NCBI GenBank assembly: GCA_963807775.1
Contig: CAWECY010000010.1
Coordinates: forward strand, 186,001 to 250,000
Source: Bog-473 sp963807775
GTDB taxonomy: Bacteria; Actinomycetota; Acidimicrobiia; Acidimicrobiales; RAAP-2
Length of the DNA: 64,000 nt
Direction: 5' to 3'
Both the position numbers and the translations under genes were made by a program. The notes under the pieces were generated by a model. The model had not been told where the DNA came from. It was given only the letters and a program-made list of their open reading frames with translations, and did not search any database. This document shows, one piece after another, positions 1-9,616 of the stretch. Numbering within the stretch: position 1 is the first letter of the stretch; every line of letters starts with the position of its first letter.

Positions 1-528
1 CAACCCGTCGTACGCCGCGTACATGTCCGAGAACAGCGTGTCGCCGCCGATGCCTGGAACCGACAACGCGTGCAGGACCGCACCCATGGATGGGCACTCC
101 CGCCAGGTCACGTCGTGATGCCAGGCGTTCTCGTAGCCGGTCACCTCCGCCGTCTTCTCGAAGCGGACCAGCTCGGGCTCACCCGTGTTCGACGGGAGGA
201 ACGGGTGGACCTCCAGTTCGCCGAACCGGCGCGCGAAGCGGACGTGCTGCTCCGGGTTCATCGGCTGGTCGCGGAAGAAGATGACCTTGTAGTCGTGCAG
301 CGCCTGGCGGATGTCGGCGATCACCTCGTCAGGCAGTTCCGTCGTCAGGTCGACGCCGGAGAGCTCGGCGCCCACGGTCGCGCCCAATTGCTTGGCGTCG
401 AAGTGCTGCCAGCGCAGCGACGCCAGCCGGTCCCGCTCCGCGGCCAGGTGGCTGAAGGGGCCGACGTTGACGACGTAGCCCGGGAGCTGGAAATGCCCCG
501 GCGTCTTCTGTGGTGCGGTGGTGCTCAT
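1..528 (-). CDS. TauD/TfdA-family dioxygenase (3' end outside window)
   Basis: This is the N-terminal 176 residues of an Fe(II)/2-oxoglutarate-dependent dioxygenase; the C-terminus lies beyond the left edge. The family oxidatively removes groups from substrates such as taurine or aryloxyacetates. Visible family marks are the segment GATVGAELSGVDL near residue 48, VIFFRDQPMNPEQHVRFARRFG, and the metal-binding H-x-D in WHHDVTWRE, followed by GGDTLFSDMYAAYD. The distal iron-binding His and the Arg that binds 2-oxoglutarate are not in the window. The start ATG lies 18 bp from the divergent TetR start, and both face one palindromic operator, so TetR-type control is likely. The substrate cannot be told from this fragment. 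Confidence 0.9.
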   Translation of the reverse strand, partial: MSTTAPQKTPGHFQLPGYVVNVGPFSHLAAERDRLASLRWQHFDAKQLGATVGAELSGVDLTTELPDEVIADIRQALHDYKVIFFRDQPMNPEQHVRFARRFGELEVHPFLPSNTGEPELVRFEKTAEVTGYENAWHHDVTWRECPSMGAVLHALSVPGIGGDTLFSDMYAAYDGL

Positions 529-536
529 GAGCGATA

Positions 537-556
537 CTGTAGTCGTATGACTACAG
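537..556. promoter_or_regulatory. Palindromic TetR operator between tauD and tetR
   Basis: The sequence CTGTAGTC-GTAT-GACTACAG is a perfect 8+4+8 inverted repeat. It covers the ATG of the TetR gene (547) and ends 9 bp from the start of the divergent dioxygenase gene. No ribosome-binding site fits between the operator and the TetR ATG, so the tetR transcript is probably leaderless. A single bound dimer would cover both starts. Confidence 0.8.
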
Positions 557-1104
557 TTCGTCCATCGGGTCGCACGGACGTCATGACGGCCGTCCTCGAC
601 GCCGCCTCCGACCTCTTCGCCGAGAAGGGCCCGGCCGCCACCTCCATCCGGGAGGTGGCCACCCGCTCCCGGGTCAACCACGGCCTGGTGTACCGCCACT
701 TCGGGACCAAGGAGGAGCTGGTGGCCGCCGTCCTGGACCACGTGAGCGACCGCTTCAACCAGGCCGTCGCCGCGTCCGCGGCCGACACCGTCGTGGTGGC
801 GGAGCGCCAGTGGCGGGTGTTGGCCCGCGCCATCCTCGACGGGTACCCGGTCGGGCGGCTCCAGCACCGCTTCCCCTTCGTGGCTCAGCTGGTGGCCGAG
901 GCGGAGCAGCACACGGACGACGCCGCGGCGGCCCGGCTGGCCGCCGGCCATGTCGTCGCCCTCGAGCTGGGCTGGCGCCTCTTCGAGCCCTTCATCCGCT
1001 CGGCCGCCGGGCTCGAGGGCATGGACGGCGACGAGCTCTGGCACGCCACGGACGAGCTGAGCCGCCACGTCCTGACGGCGCCGGTCGCGGGACTCCCCGC
1101 CTGA
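547..1104 (+). CDS. TetR-family transcriptional regulator
   Basis: A 185-residue repressor. The N-terminal helix-turn-helix is typical: AVLDAASDLFAEKGPAATSI, then REVATRSRVNHGLVYRHFGTKEEL, at residues 14-60. The C-terminal ligand-binding part is divergent and gives no ligand. The ATG at 547 is chosen because the TetR domain begins directly after it; longer upstream reading would run through the divergent dioxygenase gene. It probably represses itself and the adjacent tauD-like gene through the palindrome that covers its own start codon. Confidence 0.9.
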   Translation: MTTVRPSGRTDVMTAVLDAASDLFAEKGPAATSIREVATRSRVNHGLVYRHFGTKEELVAAVLDHVSDRFNQAVAASAADTVVVAERQWRVLARAILDGYPVGRLQHRFPFVAQLVAEAEQHTDDAAAARLAAGHVVALELGWRLFEPFIRSAAGLEGMDGDELWHATDELSRHVLTAPVAGLPA

Positions 1105-1111
1105 GGCTTGG

Positions 1112-3634
1112 CTACTCGGCGGCTATGGCCGCCAGCACGTCGAGTCGGGCCGCCCGCCGCGCCGGCCAACCCGCCGCCACCAGGCCGAGCAGCGCGGCCA
1201 GGATCAAGAAGATGATCAGGCTCGATCCCGGCACCACGGTGTCGGTGATCCCCTGCGAATGCAACGACGAGACGAGCGCGATGCCCAGCGCCGTCCCGAC
1301 CACGATGCCGATAACCGCCCCGAAGACGGCCAGGATCACCGACTCGGAGCGGATCATGGCCCGGATCTGGCGGCGCTTCATGCCGACGGCGCGCAGCAGA
1401 CCGATCTCGTGCGTGCGCTCGAACACCGACAACATCAGGGTGTTCACGATCCCGATCGTCGCGATCAGCACGGCCAGCGCAAGAAGCGCGTAGACCAAGC
1501 CAAGCAACTGGTTGATCTGCGCCGACTGCGTTTGCTCGAATTGGGCCCTGGTCTGCACCTTGACGTTGGGATACGACGCCAGAGCACGGTTGACCGCCTG
1601 CTCCACCCCGGGCCGGCCGTCGGTCGCGAGCAGCACACCATTCGGCCGGGGGTTCCGGAAGTGCGAGACGTAGAACGCGTCGCCGATGAGATAGCTCCCG
1701 ATGAGGGAGTTGGTCTGGAAGATGCCGCCGATGCGCATGGTCGAGTTGCCTGTGAGCGCGAACTTCACTGGGACACGGTCGCCCACAACGAGGTGGTTCG
1801 AGTTGGCCGTCGGGGTGTCGATCAGCAGGTCGCCCGCCGCCAGCGATCCTGCACTCCCCGACGCCATGTCCAAAATGAGCGTGTCGGAGAGGTGACGCGT
1901 CGAGACCGCCCCCAAGCTCTCGATCGACTGCTTGAACTCGAACTGGCCCCCGTAGACCACCGTGGACGCCGTCACCCCGGGGACGCTGGACACCACCTTG
2001 GGCACCGTGGTGCTGAAGGCTCCCGGCCCGTTGTTGTTCGAGTTGGTCACGATCAAGTCGGCCACGATGGCGTTGTCGATGCTGCTCGTGACCGAGCGCG
2101 ACACCGACGCCCCGAACACCGCGATGACTGACACCAGCGCCAGGCCGACCATGAGGGCCGAGGCGGTCTGCGCCGTGCGCCGCGGGCTGCGCATGGAGTT
2201 CTCCCGGCCCAGCTTCCCCGACGTGCCGAGCAGACGCGCCAAAGGCCGTCCGATGACGCTCGACATCGGGCGTGCCACGGCCGGGGCCAACCGGGCCACG
2301 CCGACGAAGATCAGCAGGGCGCCCAACCCGACCAGCTGGATCGCCGGCTTGGTCAGCCCGACCGCCAACGAGAGAACGCCGAGCAGCGTGATCACGGCGC
2401 CCCAGGTGAAGCGTCGCTTCATGGAGATCTCGTACTCCACCTGTTGCTCTGAGACGGCCGCCACCGGCGCGATCCGTACGGCCCGCCGGGCCGGGCTGAT
2501 GGCCGAAACGACGGTCACGCCTACACCTACGACGAGGCACACGATGACCGTGCGCGCCTCGAACACGATGGGGCCGGACGGCAGCGTGATCCCGACGCTC
2601 TTGAGCAGTGCCTCGAGCCCGATGGCGGCGAGCACACCCAACCCGAGGCCGATGAACGAGGACACAAGCCCGACGATGGCCGCTTCGCCGAGCACGGACC
2701 GGAACACCTGCCGTCGGCTGGCGCCGACGATCCGCAGTAGGGCCAGCTCCTTGGTGCGCTGCCCCACGATGATGGAGAACGTGTTCAGGATGGTGAAGGC
2801 GCCCACGAAGAGTGCGATGAAGCCGAAGACGAGGAGCGCCGTGCTCAAGAACCCCAGGGCCTGGCTGATGGCGCTCGTTTCCTCGTTGATCACCGTCTGA
2901 CCGGTCACCACCTCCACCCCGCGTGGGAGCGACTGGGCGATATCGCGCTGCACCGTCGCCTTGTTGGCCCCCGGCGACGCCACCACGTCGATGAAGTCGA
3001 ACTTTCCGACCAGGCCCATGATCCGCTGCGCGGTCGGGATGTCGAAGGCGGCCAGGGTGGCCCCGGCCAGGTTGTCGGCCGTGCCGAAGCGGGCCAGGCC
3101 GGTGATCGTGAAGGTCTGGGTCGGCCCCAGCAACAGGATGCGAACCCGCTCACCCACCTTGAAGTCGTACTTCTGCGCCGTGCCCAGGTCCATCAGGACG
3201 TCGTGGGGCGTGGTGGGCGCCGTGCCCTCGACGATGTGGAGCTCGGAGATCTGCGAGTTGGGGTCGAAGGAGAGCCCGATCGTGGGCGCTCCCCCGGTAC
3301 TGATGGCCTTGCCGTCATGGCCGATGAACTGGGCGTAGCCCTCCACCGAGCCCTGGGCCGCCTCCACGCCCGGCACGGCACGCACGGTCGGCAGGATCGA
3401 TTCGGCGATGGGGTTGCGGGTGGCGTTGCCGCCGCTGCCGAACTCTGCCACCCCGCGGACCTGGAAGTCGATCTTCTGGTAGATGTTTCCGAAGAGCGTC
3501 TGAAACGTGTTGTTGAGTGTGTCCGTCAGGACGAAGGTCCCGGCGATGAACATCACGCCGAGGACGATGGCCAGCGCCGTCAGCGCCAGCCGGAGCTTGT
3601 GCGCCAGCAGCCCTTTGATCGTCACCCGCCACAT
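1112..3634 (-). CDS. FtsX/MacB-type ABC transporter permease, double FtsX domain
   Basis: An 840-residue membrane protein with two FtsX-like permease modules. A first membrane helix near residues 16-38 (LALTALAIVLGVMFIAGTFV) is followed by a large extracytoplasmic domain, three helices around 260-380, a second extracytoplasmic region and a closing FtsX block (TIGIVNTLMLSVFERTHEIG, then LLRAVGMKRRQIRAMI). The cytoplasmic signature ERT.EIGLLRA(V/I)G occurs in both halves. The ATPase gene ends one base before this start, so the two form an operon. The family mostly exports lipids, peptides or drugs, or transmits force to periplasmic enzymes; the substrate here is unknown. Confidence 0.93.
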   Translation of the reverse strand: MWRVTIKGLLAHKLRLALTALAIVLGVMFIAGTFVLTDTLNNTFQTLFGNIYQKIDFQVRGVAEFGSGGNATRNPIAESILPTVRAVPGVEAAQGSVEGYAQFIGHDGKAISTGGAPTIGLSFDPNSQISELHIVEGTAPTTPHDVLMDLGTAQKYDFKVGERVRILLLGPTQTFTITGLARFGTADNLAGATLAAFDIPTAQRIMGLVGKFDFIDVVASPGANKATVQRDIAQSLPRGVEVVTGQTVINEETSAISQALGFLSTALLVFGFIALFVGAFTILNTFSIIVGQRTKELALLRIVGASRRQVFRSVLGEAAIVGLVSSFIGLGLGVLAAIGLEALLKSVGITLPSGPIVFEARTVIVCLVVGVGVTVVSAISPARRAVRIAPVAAVSEQQVEYEISMKRRFTWGAVITLLGVLSLAVGLTKPAIQLVGLGALLIFVGVARLAPAVARPMSSVIGRPLARLLGTSGKLGRENSMRSPRRTAQTASALMVGLALVSVIAVFGASVSRSVTSSIDNAIVADLIVTNSNNNGPGAFSTTVPKVVSSVPGVTASTVVYGGQFEFKQSIESLGAVSTRHLSDTLILDMASGSAGSLAAGDLLIDTPTANSNHLVVGDRVPVKFALTGNSTMRIGGIFQTNSLIGSYLIGDAFYVSHFRNPRPNGVLLATDGRPGVEQAVNRALASYPNVKVQTRAQFEQTQSAQINQLLGLVYALLALAVLIATIGIVNTLMLSVFERTHEIGLLRAVGMKRRQIRAMIRSESVILAVFGAVIGIVVGTALGIALVSSLHSQGITDTVVPGSSLIIFLILAALLGLVAAGWPARRAARLDVLAAIAAE

Positions 3635-3635
3635 G

Positions 3636-4400
3636 TCAGGACGCCAACGTCCGCATCCGCTCCAGCACCGAGTCGGCCGTGGGCTGGTCCAGTTCGTCCA
3701 CCACGTTGCCGTCGGCCAGGAAGACCACCCGGTCGGCGTAGGACGCCCCGTGGGGGTCGTGGGTGACCATGACGATTGATTGCCCGAGGTCGGTGACCGA
3801 CTGCTTCAGGAAGCTCAGCATCTCCGTCGTCGAATTGGAGTCCAGGTTGCCCGTCGGCTCGTCGGCGAACACCAGGTCGGGTCGGTTGATGAGCGCCCGG
3901 GCGCAGGCGCACCGCTGCTGCTGGCCGCCGGACAGCTCGCTCGGCCGATGGTGCAGCCGGTCGCCGATGCCGAGCTGCTTGACCAGGTAGTCGAACCACT
4001 CCTTGTCCACCTTCCGCCCGGCCAGGTCGGCCGGCAGGGTGATGTTCTCGCCCGCGGTCAGTGTGGGCACGAGGTTGAACGACTGGAAGACGAACCCGAT
4101 GCGGTCGCGCCGCATCTGGGTCAGGGCGGCGTCATCGAGGTGGCCGATGTCGAGATCCCCCACGAAGGCGTCACCCGACGTCGGGCGGTCGAGGCCGGCC
4201 ATGCAGTGCATCAGGGTCGACTTGCCCGATCCAGACGGCCCCATCACGGCGGTGAAGCGCCCGCGCGCAAAGGTCACCGTCACGCCGTCCAGCGCATTGA
4301 CCGTGGCCTGGCCCATCCCGTAGGTCTTGCGCAGGTCGGTGGCGTGGGCGGCCGGGGTCGCCTCGCGCTGGTTCGTCGTTTCCTGGTCGATGAGCGCCAC
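3636..4400 (-). CDS. LolD/MacB-type ABC transporter ATP-binding protein
   Basis: The nucleotide-binding subunit for the adjacent FtsX permease. It has Walker A (GPSGSGKST), Q-loop (FVFQSFNLVPTLTA), signature LSGGQQQR, Walker B (LVFADEPTGNLDS) and the H-loop VTHDP. NLVPTLT and PTGNLDS are typical of the MacB/LolD branch. The GTG at 4400 is preferred because the next residues lead into the usual start of the domain. The frame stays open to 4475, but those extra 25 residues look unlike any family N-terminus and no start has a convincing Shine-Dalgarno. Confidence 0.93.
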   Translation of the reverse strand: MALIDQETTNQREATPAAHATDLRKTYGMGQATVNALDGVTVTFARGRFTAVMGPSGSGKSTLMHCMAGLDRPTSGDAFVGDLDIGHLDDAALTQMRRDRIGFVFQSFNLVPTLTAGENITLPADLAGRKVDKEWFDYLVKQLGIGDRLHHRPSELSGGQQQRCACARALINRPDLVFADEPTGNLDSNSTTEMLSFLKQSVTDLGQSIVMVTHDPHGASYADRVVFLADGNVVDELDQPTADSVLERMRTLAS

Positions 4401-4661
4401 GGGGCCTCGATTCGTGATCCGGGGGAAGAGCCGCGACTCGCCTTCCACTCTGTCAACCCGTTGCAACAGGCACAAGCCTTCTGGAATGTACGGGCTGTGG
4501 ACGCCGGCGGCTTGCCCGGCAGCCCGCAGCGGCGATGGCTACCCTGATCGCCCACGGGACGCACAACGTGAGCAACCCGGGGGGGCAAGTTCGCATGAGA
4601 AGGACTTGAGTCGCTGAGGCCGTACCTCCGGCACAGGCCACGCAGCGAAGTCGTCGCGGGG
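4401..4661. other. Intergenic region between divergent transporter operons
   Basis: About 260 bases that must hold the promoters of the FtsX-type exporter (leftward) and the Liv-type importer (rightward). I see no clear palindrome or classical -35/-10 pair and no supported gene. Confidence 0.4.
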
Positions 4662-6662
4662 GTGGTTTCCGTCGCGGCCGTGCTGGCCGTGCAGCTGATC
4701 CTCTTCCCGATGCCGCTCGGCGTCTGGGTCCAGGGCGCCATCCTGGGACTCCTGGGCTCGCTCATGGCGGTGGGGCTCGGCCTGACCTACCGCCTCAACA
4801 AGGTGGTCAACTTCTCCCAGGGCGACCTCGGCACGGCGCCGGCCGTGCTCGCCGTGGGCCTCATCGCCTTCACGGGGGTCAACTACTTCGTGGGCCTGGC
4901 CACCGGACTGGTGGCGTCGGTCGTGCTGACCGCCACCCTCGAACTCTTGGTGGTCCGGCGTTTCCGACGGTCGCCGCGACTCATCCTCACCGTCGCCACC
5001 ATCGGCCTGTCCCAGTTCCTCGTCGTCGTCAGCCTGCTCATCCCCCGCATCTGGGGGCAGGCCCCGATCTCGACCGCGGTGGTGAACTTTCCCTGGCACA
5101 TCGCTTGGCACCTCAATCCGGTGGTCTTCAACGCCAACCACCTGGTGGCCGTGATCGTCTCCGTGGGGTGTCTGACCGCGGTGTCGCTGTGGTTCACCCG
5201 CAGCGACGTGGGCATCGCCGTGCAGGCCGCCGGGGACCGCCGCGACCGAGCCTCCATGCTCGGCATCCCCGTCGGGCGGCTGCAGTCGGTCACCTGGGTG
5301 GTGGCCGGCGTGCTCTCCTTCGTCAGCATCTTCTTCCAGGCCGCGATCGTCGGCCTGCCGCTCGACCCGACCTACGGCCTGACCGCGCTCGTCACGGCGC
5401 TCGCCGCCCTGGCGCTGGGCAACTTCACCGAGCTGCCCGTCATCGCCGCCTCGGCCGTGGCGCTGGGCATCCTCGAGCAGGGCGTCGCCTGGGACGACCC
5501 CACCAACCCCTCTCTCGGGCTGGCCGTCCTGGCCGGCGTCGTGTTCGCCGCCATCGTCGTGCGCCAACTGCTGGCGCACCACACCGACCGCGAGACCGAG
5601 ACCACGCTCGTGCTGGCCGGGAGCGTCCGCGAGATGACACCGAAGGCCAAGGCCTTGCCCGAGGTCCGCGTCGGCACGCCAGTCCTCACCGTGATCGCGC
5701 TGACGGCGGCGTGCACGGTGCCCCTGTGGTTCGGCGCCGGCGAGCTCATCAGGGGATCGGCACTGCTCGCCCTCGCCATCGTCGGCTGCTCGGTGGTCGT
5801 GCTGACGGGCTGGTCGGGCCAGGTCAGCCTCGGCCAGATGTCCTTCGCCGCCGTGGGCGCCACCGTGGGCGCCGTCGCCCTTCTCGACTGGCACTGGGAC
5901 CTCAGCTTGGCCCTCCTCCTGGCCGGCGCCGCGGCGGCGGCCGTCGCCGTCGCCGTCGGGATCCCGACCCTGCGCCTCGACGGCATGTTCGCCGCCGTCA
6001 CCACCCTGGCGTTCGCCTTGGCCGCATCGGGCTATCTGCTCGTCCCCCAGGAGTTCTCCTGGATCCCCCAGGGCCAGGTCGGCGTGCCGTACCTCTTCGG
6101 GACGGCCATCACCTCGGAGACGGCCACCTTCGAGCTCTGTCTGGGCGTCCTCGTCCTGGTCCTGATCGCCATGCACGGCCTGCGCCACAGCCGCACGGGC
6201 CGCGTGCTGCGCTCGCTGCCCTCCAACCAGCAGGCCGCTTCGGGCTACGGCGTACGCGTCGCCCAGGCCAAGTTGACCGCCTTCGCCATCTCCGGCTTCA
6301 TCGCCGGTCTGGCCGGCTGCCTCTTCGTCGTGGTCAACCAGTCGTACCAGCCGACCTCGTTCCTGGTTCCCGTGAGCCTCGTCGTGTTCACTTCCACCGC
6401 GGTCGGCGGGCTGGGCTCCGCCCTGGGCGCCGTGCTCGGCGCGGCCATCGTCGAGGGCAGCGCCGTGTACCTGCCGCCGAGCTGGCAGCTGTTCCCGTCC
6501 GCCGTCGGCGTCCTCGTGGTGCTCATCGCCTTCCCCCGTGGCCTGGCCGGTCTCGTCTACGACCTGCGCGACTACGCCGTCGCTGCGCTGGCCCAGCGGC
6601 GCGGCGCCACGCCCGTCGCCCCCACGCCCGGCGGCACCCTGGAGCCCGCGGTGGCACCGTGA
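4662..6662 (+). CDS. Fused LivH-LivM branched-chain amino acid-type permease
   Basis: A 666-residue polytopic protein that joins both permeases of a Liv-type (HAAT) ABC importer. Residues about 1-300 resemble LivH (LTYRLNKVVNFSQGDLG). Residues about 345-640 resemble LivM (LTGWSGQVSLGQMSFAAVGA, and later SAVGGLGSALGAVLGAAIV). LivH and LivM are usually separate proteins of about 300 residues each; here one chain would form the whole pore. The GTG at 4662 is the first usable start after an in-frame stop at 4596. The gene overlaps the next one in GTGA, so translation is coupled. The substrate is unknown. Confidence 0.9.
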   Translation: MVSVAAVLAVQLILFPMPLGVWVQGAILGLLGSLMAVGLGLTYRLNKVVNFSQGDLGTAPAVLAVGLIAFTGVNYFVGLATGLVASVVLTATLELLVVRRFRRSPRLILTVATIGLSQFLVVVSLLIPRIWGQAPISTAVVNFPWHIAWHLNPVVFNANHLVAVIVSVGCLTAVSLWFTRSDVGIAVQAAGDRRDRASMLGIPVGRLQSVTWVVAGVLSFVSIFFQAAIVGLPLDPTYGLTALVTALAALALGNFTELPVIAASAVALGILEQGVAWDDPTNPSLGLAVLAGVVFAAIVVRQLLAHHTDRETETTLVLAGSVREMTPKAKALPEVRVGTPVLTVIALTAACTVPLWFGAGELIRGSALLALAIVGCSVVVLTGWSGQVSLGQMSFAAVGATVGAVALLDWHWDLSLALLLAGAAAAAVAVAVGIPTLRLDGMFAAVTTLAFALAASGYLLVPQEFSWIPQGQVGVPYLFGTAITSETATFELCLGVLVLVLIAMHGLRHSRTGRVLRSLPSNQQAASGYGVRVAQAKLTAFAISGFIAGLAGCLFVVVNQSYQPTSFLVPVSLVVFTSTAVGGLGSALGAVLGAAIVEGSAVYLPPSWQLFPSAVGVLVVLIAFPRGLAGLVYDLRDYAVAALAQRRGATPVAPTPGGTLEPAVAP

Positions 6663-9616
6663 GTGGGCGCCTGGCCAAGTTCGGGGCGGGGGTCTCGCTG
6701 TTCCCCCTCCTCATCCTCTTCCTCATCGAGCTGCTGGACCAGGCCACCCAGAGCGCCTTCAACATCCTCACGCCGAACATCCGCGACGCCTTCCACCTGA
6801 CCAACGCCGGGATCCTGCTCATCGTGGCCATCGCCGGCGCGGCCGCCCTGCTCTTCACGCTGCCCATCGCCGTCCTGGCCGACCGCGTGCGCCGGGTGCC
6901 CATCGCGCTGGTCGGCGCGCTCGTCGGGGCCGCCTTCTCCATCGGGCTCGGCGTGGCCAACGGCGTCGTGGTGGCCGCCGTCATGCTGGCCGGGATCTCC
7001 ATGGGACAGGCGGTCATCTTCCCCACCCACAACTCTCTGCTGGCCGACTACTACCCGGTCGAGGCGCGCCCGCGCATCTACTCGACCCACCGCTCGGGCA
7101 TCAGCCTGGGCGCCATCATCGGCGTCCTGCTCGGGGCCGGGCTCGCCGCCATTTGGTCCTGGCGGGCGCCCTTCTTCGTCTTCGCCGTCCCCATCGTCAT
7201 CGTGGTGCTGATCGGCCTGCGCCTCCACGAGCCGCCGCGCGGCCGGCACGAGCAGATCCAGCTGGGCGAGCAGATGCTGGCTTCGGAGCGTGGCGAGCCG
7301 GCTCCTGTGGCCGACGTCCCGGCCACCGTCGACATCCCGGTCGAGCCGCCCCCGTCACTCGGCGAGGCCTGGCGCACCGTGTGGAAGATCGGCGTGCTCC
7401 GGCGCATCTTCTACGCCCTGCCCTTCCTGGCCGCCTCCATCGCCGGCTTCACGTCGCTGGCCTCGCTGCAGTACCAGGAGACGTTCCACCTCGACGCCGT
7501 CCACCGCGCCTACCTGATCGCCCCCATCCAGGTCTTCGACCTGATCGGCCTGGCCGTCGGTGCGGTCATCGCCACCCGGCTGGCCAACCGCGACATCGGG
7601 CTGGTCTTCCGCATGCTCGGGGTGGCCTCGGTCATCGCCGCCGGGTTCGCCGTGTTGTTCGCGCTGGCACCCAACGTGCCCGTCGCCTTCATCGGCAACG
7701 CCGGCATCGACCTGTCGCTGGCCATCGTCGGCCCCGGCGTGCTGGCTTCCCTCTCGCTGGCCATCCCAGCCCGGGTGCGCTCGGTGGGCTTCTCCATCGG
7801 CGCGCTGTTCGTGCTGCCCGGGTTCCTGGTGCTCCCCATCATCGGCGCCATCGGTGACGCCGTGGGGTTCCGCTACGGGCTCCTCATCCTGACACCCATC
7901 TTCGCGGTGGGCGGGCTCATCGTGGCCACCGCCGGCAACCTCATCGCCAAGGACGTCCAGAACGTGTGGACATCCATGCGCACGCGGGCACAGATGCTGA
8001 TCGACCGGCGCGACGGCAACCTCCCGCTGCTCGCCGTGCGCTCGCTCGAGGTCGGCTACGACGGCGTGAGAGTGTTGCCGGGCATCGACATCACCATTGC
8101 CGAAGGCGAGATCGTCGCGCTCCTCGGCACCAACGGGGCGGGCAAGTCGACGCTCCTGCGCGCCGTCGGCGGCGTCGTCGAGGCCGACCACGGCGCCATC
8201 GTCTTCGACGGGCGCGACATCACCCACCTGCCCCCCGACGAGATCGCCCGTCTCGGCATCGCCCAGGTCCCGGGCGGTGCCGGCATCTTCCCCAACCTGC
8301 GCGTCGAGGACAACCTGCGCGCCGCGGCCTGGCAGGGCCGCCGTCGGGGCCAGAGGGACGCCGACATGATCGAAGAGGCGTTTGGCGCCTTCCCCACCCT
8401 GGCCGGCCGTCGGGCCGAACGGGCCGGCAACCTGTCGGGCGGCCAGCAGCAGATGTTGGCCCTGGCCATGGCCACCATCACCCGACCCAAGCTGTTCCTC
8501 ATCGACGAGCTCTCGCTCGGTCTCAGCCCGATCGTGGTCGAGCAGCTGCTCGGCGCCATCGAGACCATGCGTCAGGCCGGGACGGCCATTCTCCTGGTGG
8601 AGCAGTCCATGAACGTCGCCGTGGCCGTGGCCGACCGGGTCTACGTCATGGAGACCGGCGTCATCGGGTTCTCGGGCACCTCCGAGGAGCTGGCGGCCCA
8701 CCCCGAGGTCCTGTGGTCCATCTACCTGCAGAGGGCCTCGCAATCCATCGCCGCCACGGCCACCCGGGCCCACGCCGAGGCGAACGGAAGTCCGCCCGAC
8801 CTTGCGGTCAACGGCGTCTCCCTCAGCTTCGGCGGCAACGCCGCGCTCAGCGACGTGTCGCTCCACGCCGACCACGGCGAGGTGGTCGGCATCATCGGCC
8901 CCAACGGAGCCGGCAAGACCAGCCTCTTCGACGTCATCTCGGGGTTCCTGCGACCCGATGCCGGGCGCGTCGAGCTGGCCGGCATCGACGTCACCGGCCG
9001 CTCGGCCTCCTCGCGGGCCCGCCTCGGGCTCGGCCGCTCGTTCCAGGACTCCCGCCTGTTCGCCAGCCTCACCGTCCGCGAGGCTCTGGCCGTCTCGCTC
9101 GAGCGGTTCACCGACGTGGGCGACCCGTTCAACGCCATGCTGCGCCTGCCCGCCTTGGTGCGGACCGAAGCCGCCGTCTCGGCCCGGGTGGGCGAGCTCA
9201 TGGACATGTTCGGGCTGGACCGCTTCGCCGACAACCTGGTCAGCGAGCTCTCGACCGGTTCGCGCCGCCTGGTCGACCTGGCCGCCGTCGTCGCCCTCCA
9301 GCCGACGGTCGTCCTGCTCGATGAGCCCTCCTCAGGGGTGGCCCAGCGCGAGGTCGAGGCCATGGTCGAGCTCCTGCGCAACGTGCGCGACCGGCTCGAC
9401 GCCACGCTGCTGGTCGTCGAGCACGACATCGCATTCATCGGCGAGCTGGCCGACCGCCTGGTCGCCATGGACCGCGGCAGCGTGCTCGCCAGCGGCACGC
9501 CACAAGCCGTGCTCGAGACCGCCGAGGTAGGCGAGGCATTCCTCGGGACCGACCCGCTCGCCCGCACCCGTTCCGGACCGGCGGCCGGCGCCACCACGAG
9601 AACTGATGCCCCATGA
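6659..9616 (+). CDS. MFS transporter fused to LivF- and LivG-type ATPases
   Basis: A 985-residue triple fusion. Residues about 1-435 form a 12-helix major facilitator domain (ILFLIELLDQATQSAFNIL; VLADRVRRVPIALVGALVG). Residues about 455-695 form a LivF-type ATPase with Walker A GTNGAGKST near 490, LSGGQQQM near 592 and Walker B LFLIDELSLGLSP. Residues about 713-960 form a LivG-type ATPase with GPNGAGKTS near 747, a variant signature LSTGSRRL near 863 and VVLLDEPSSGV. The GTG start overlaps the stop of the permease gene. Both ATPases needed by the fused LivHM are present only here. The MFS part has no equivalent in classical Liv systems, and I saw no break between the parts. Confidence 0.9.
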   Translation: MSGRLAKFGAGVSLFPLLILFLIELLDQATQSAFNILTPNIRDAFHLTNAGILLIVAIAGAAALLFTLPIAVLADRVRRVPIALVGALVGAAFSIGLGVANGVVVAAVMLAGISMGQAVIFPTHNSLLADYYPVEARPRIYSTHRSGISLGAIIGVLLGAGLAAIWSWRAPFFVFAVPIVIVVLIGLRLHEPPRGRHEQIQLGEQMLASERGEPAPVADVPATVDIPVEPPPSLGEAWRTVWKIGVLRRIFYALPFLAASIAGFTSLASLQYQETFHLDAVHRAYLIAPIQVFDLIGLAVGAVIATRLANRDIGLVFRMLGVASVIAAGFAVLFALAPNVPVAFIGNAGIDLSLAIVGPGVLASLSLAIPARVRSVGFSIGALFVLPGFLVLPIIGAIGDAVGFRYGLLILTPIFAVGGLIVATAGNLIAKDVQNVWTSMRTRAQMLIDRRDGNLPLLAVRSLEVGYDGVRVLPGIDITIAEGEIVALLGTNGAGKSTLLRAVGGVVEADHGAIVFDGRDITHLPPDEIARLGIAQVPGGAGIFPNLRVEDNLRAAAWQGRRRGQRDADMIEEAFGAFPTLAGRRAERAGNLSGGQQQMLALAMATITRPKLFLIDELSLGLSPIVVEQLLGAIETMRQAGTAILLVEQSMNVAVAVADRVYVMETGVIGFSGTSEELAAHPEVLWSIYLQRASQSIAATATRAHAEANGSPPDLAVNGVSLSFGGNAALSDVSLHADHGEVVGIIGPNGAGKTSLFDVISGFLRPDAGRVELAGIDVTGRSASSRARLGLGRSFQDSRLFASLTVREALAVSLERFTDVGDPFNAMLRLPALVRTEAAVSARVGELMDMFGLDRFADNLVSELSTGSRRLVDLAAVVALQPTVVLLDEPSSGVAQREVEAMVELLRNVRDRLDATLLVVEHDIAFIGELADRLVAMDRGSVLASGTPQAVLETAEVGEAFLGTDPLARTRSGPAAGATTRTDAP

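Noticed and set aside
4539..6188. 549-residue open frame on the minus strand opposite the LivHM gene
   Set aside because: Composition is extreme Gly/Asp/His/Glu with no motif. The plus strand encodes recognisable permease helices.
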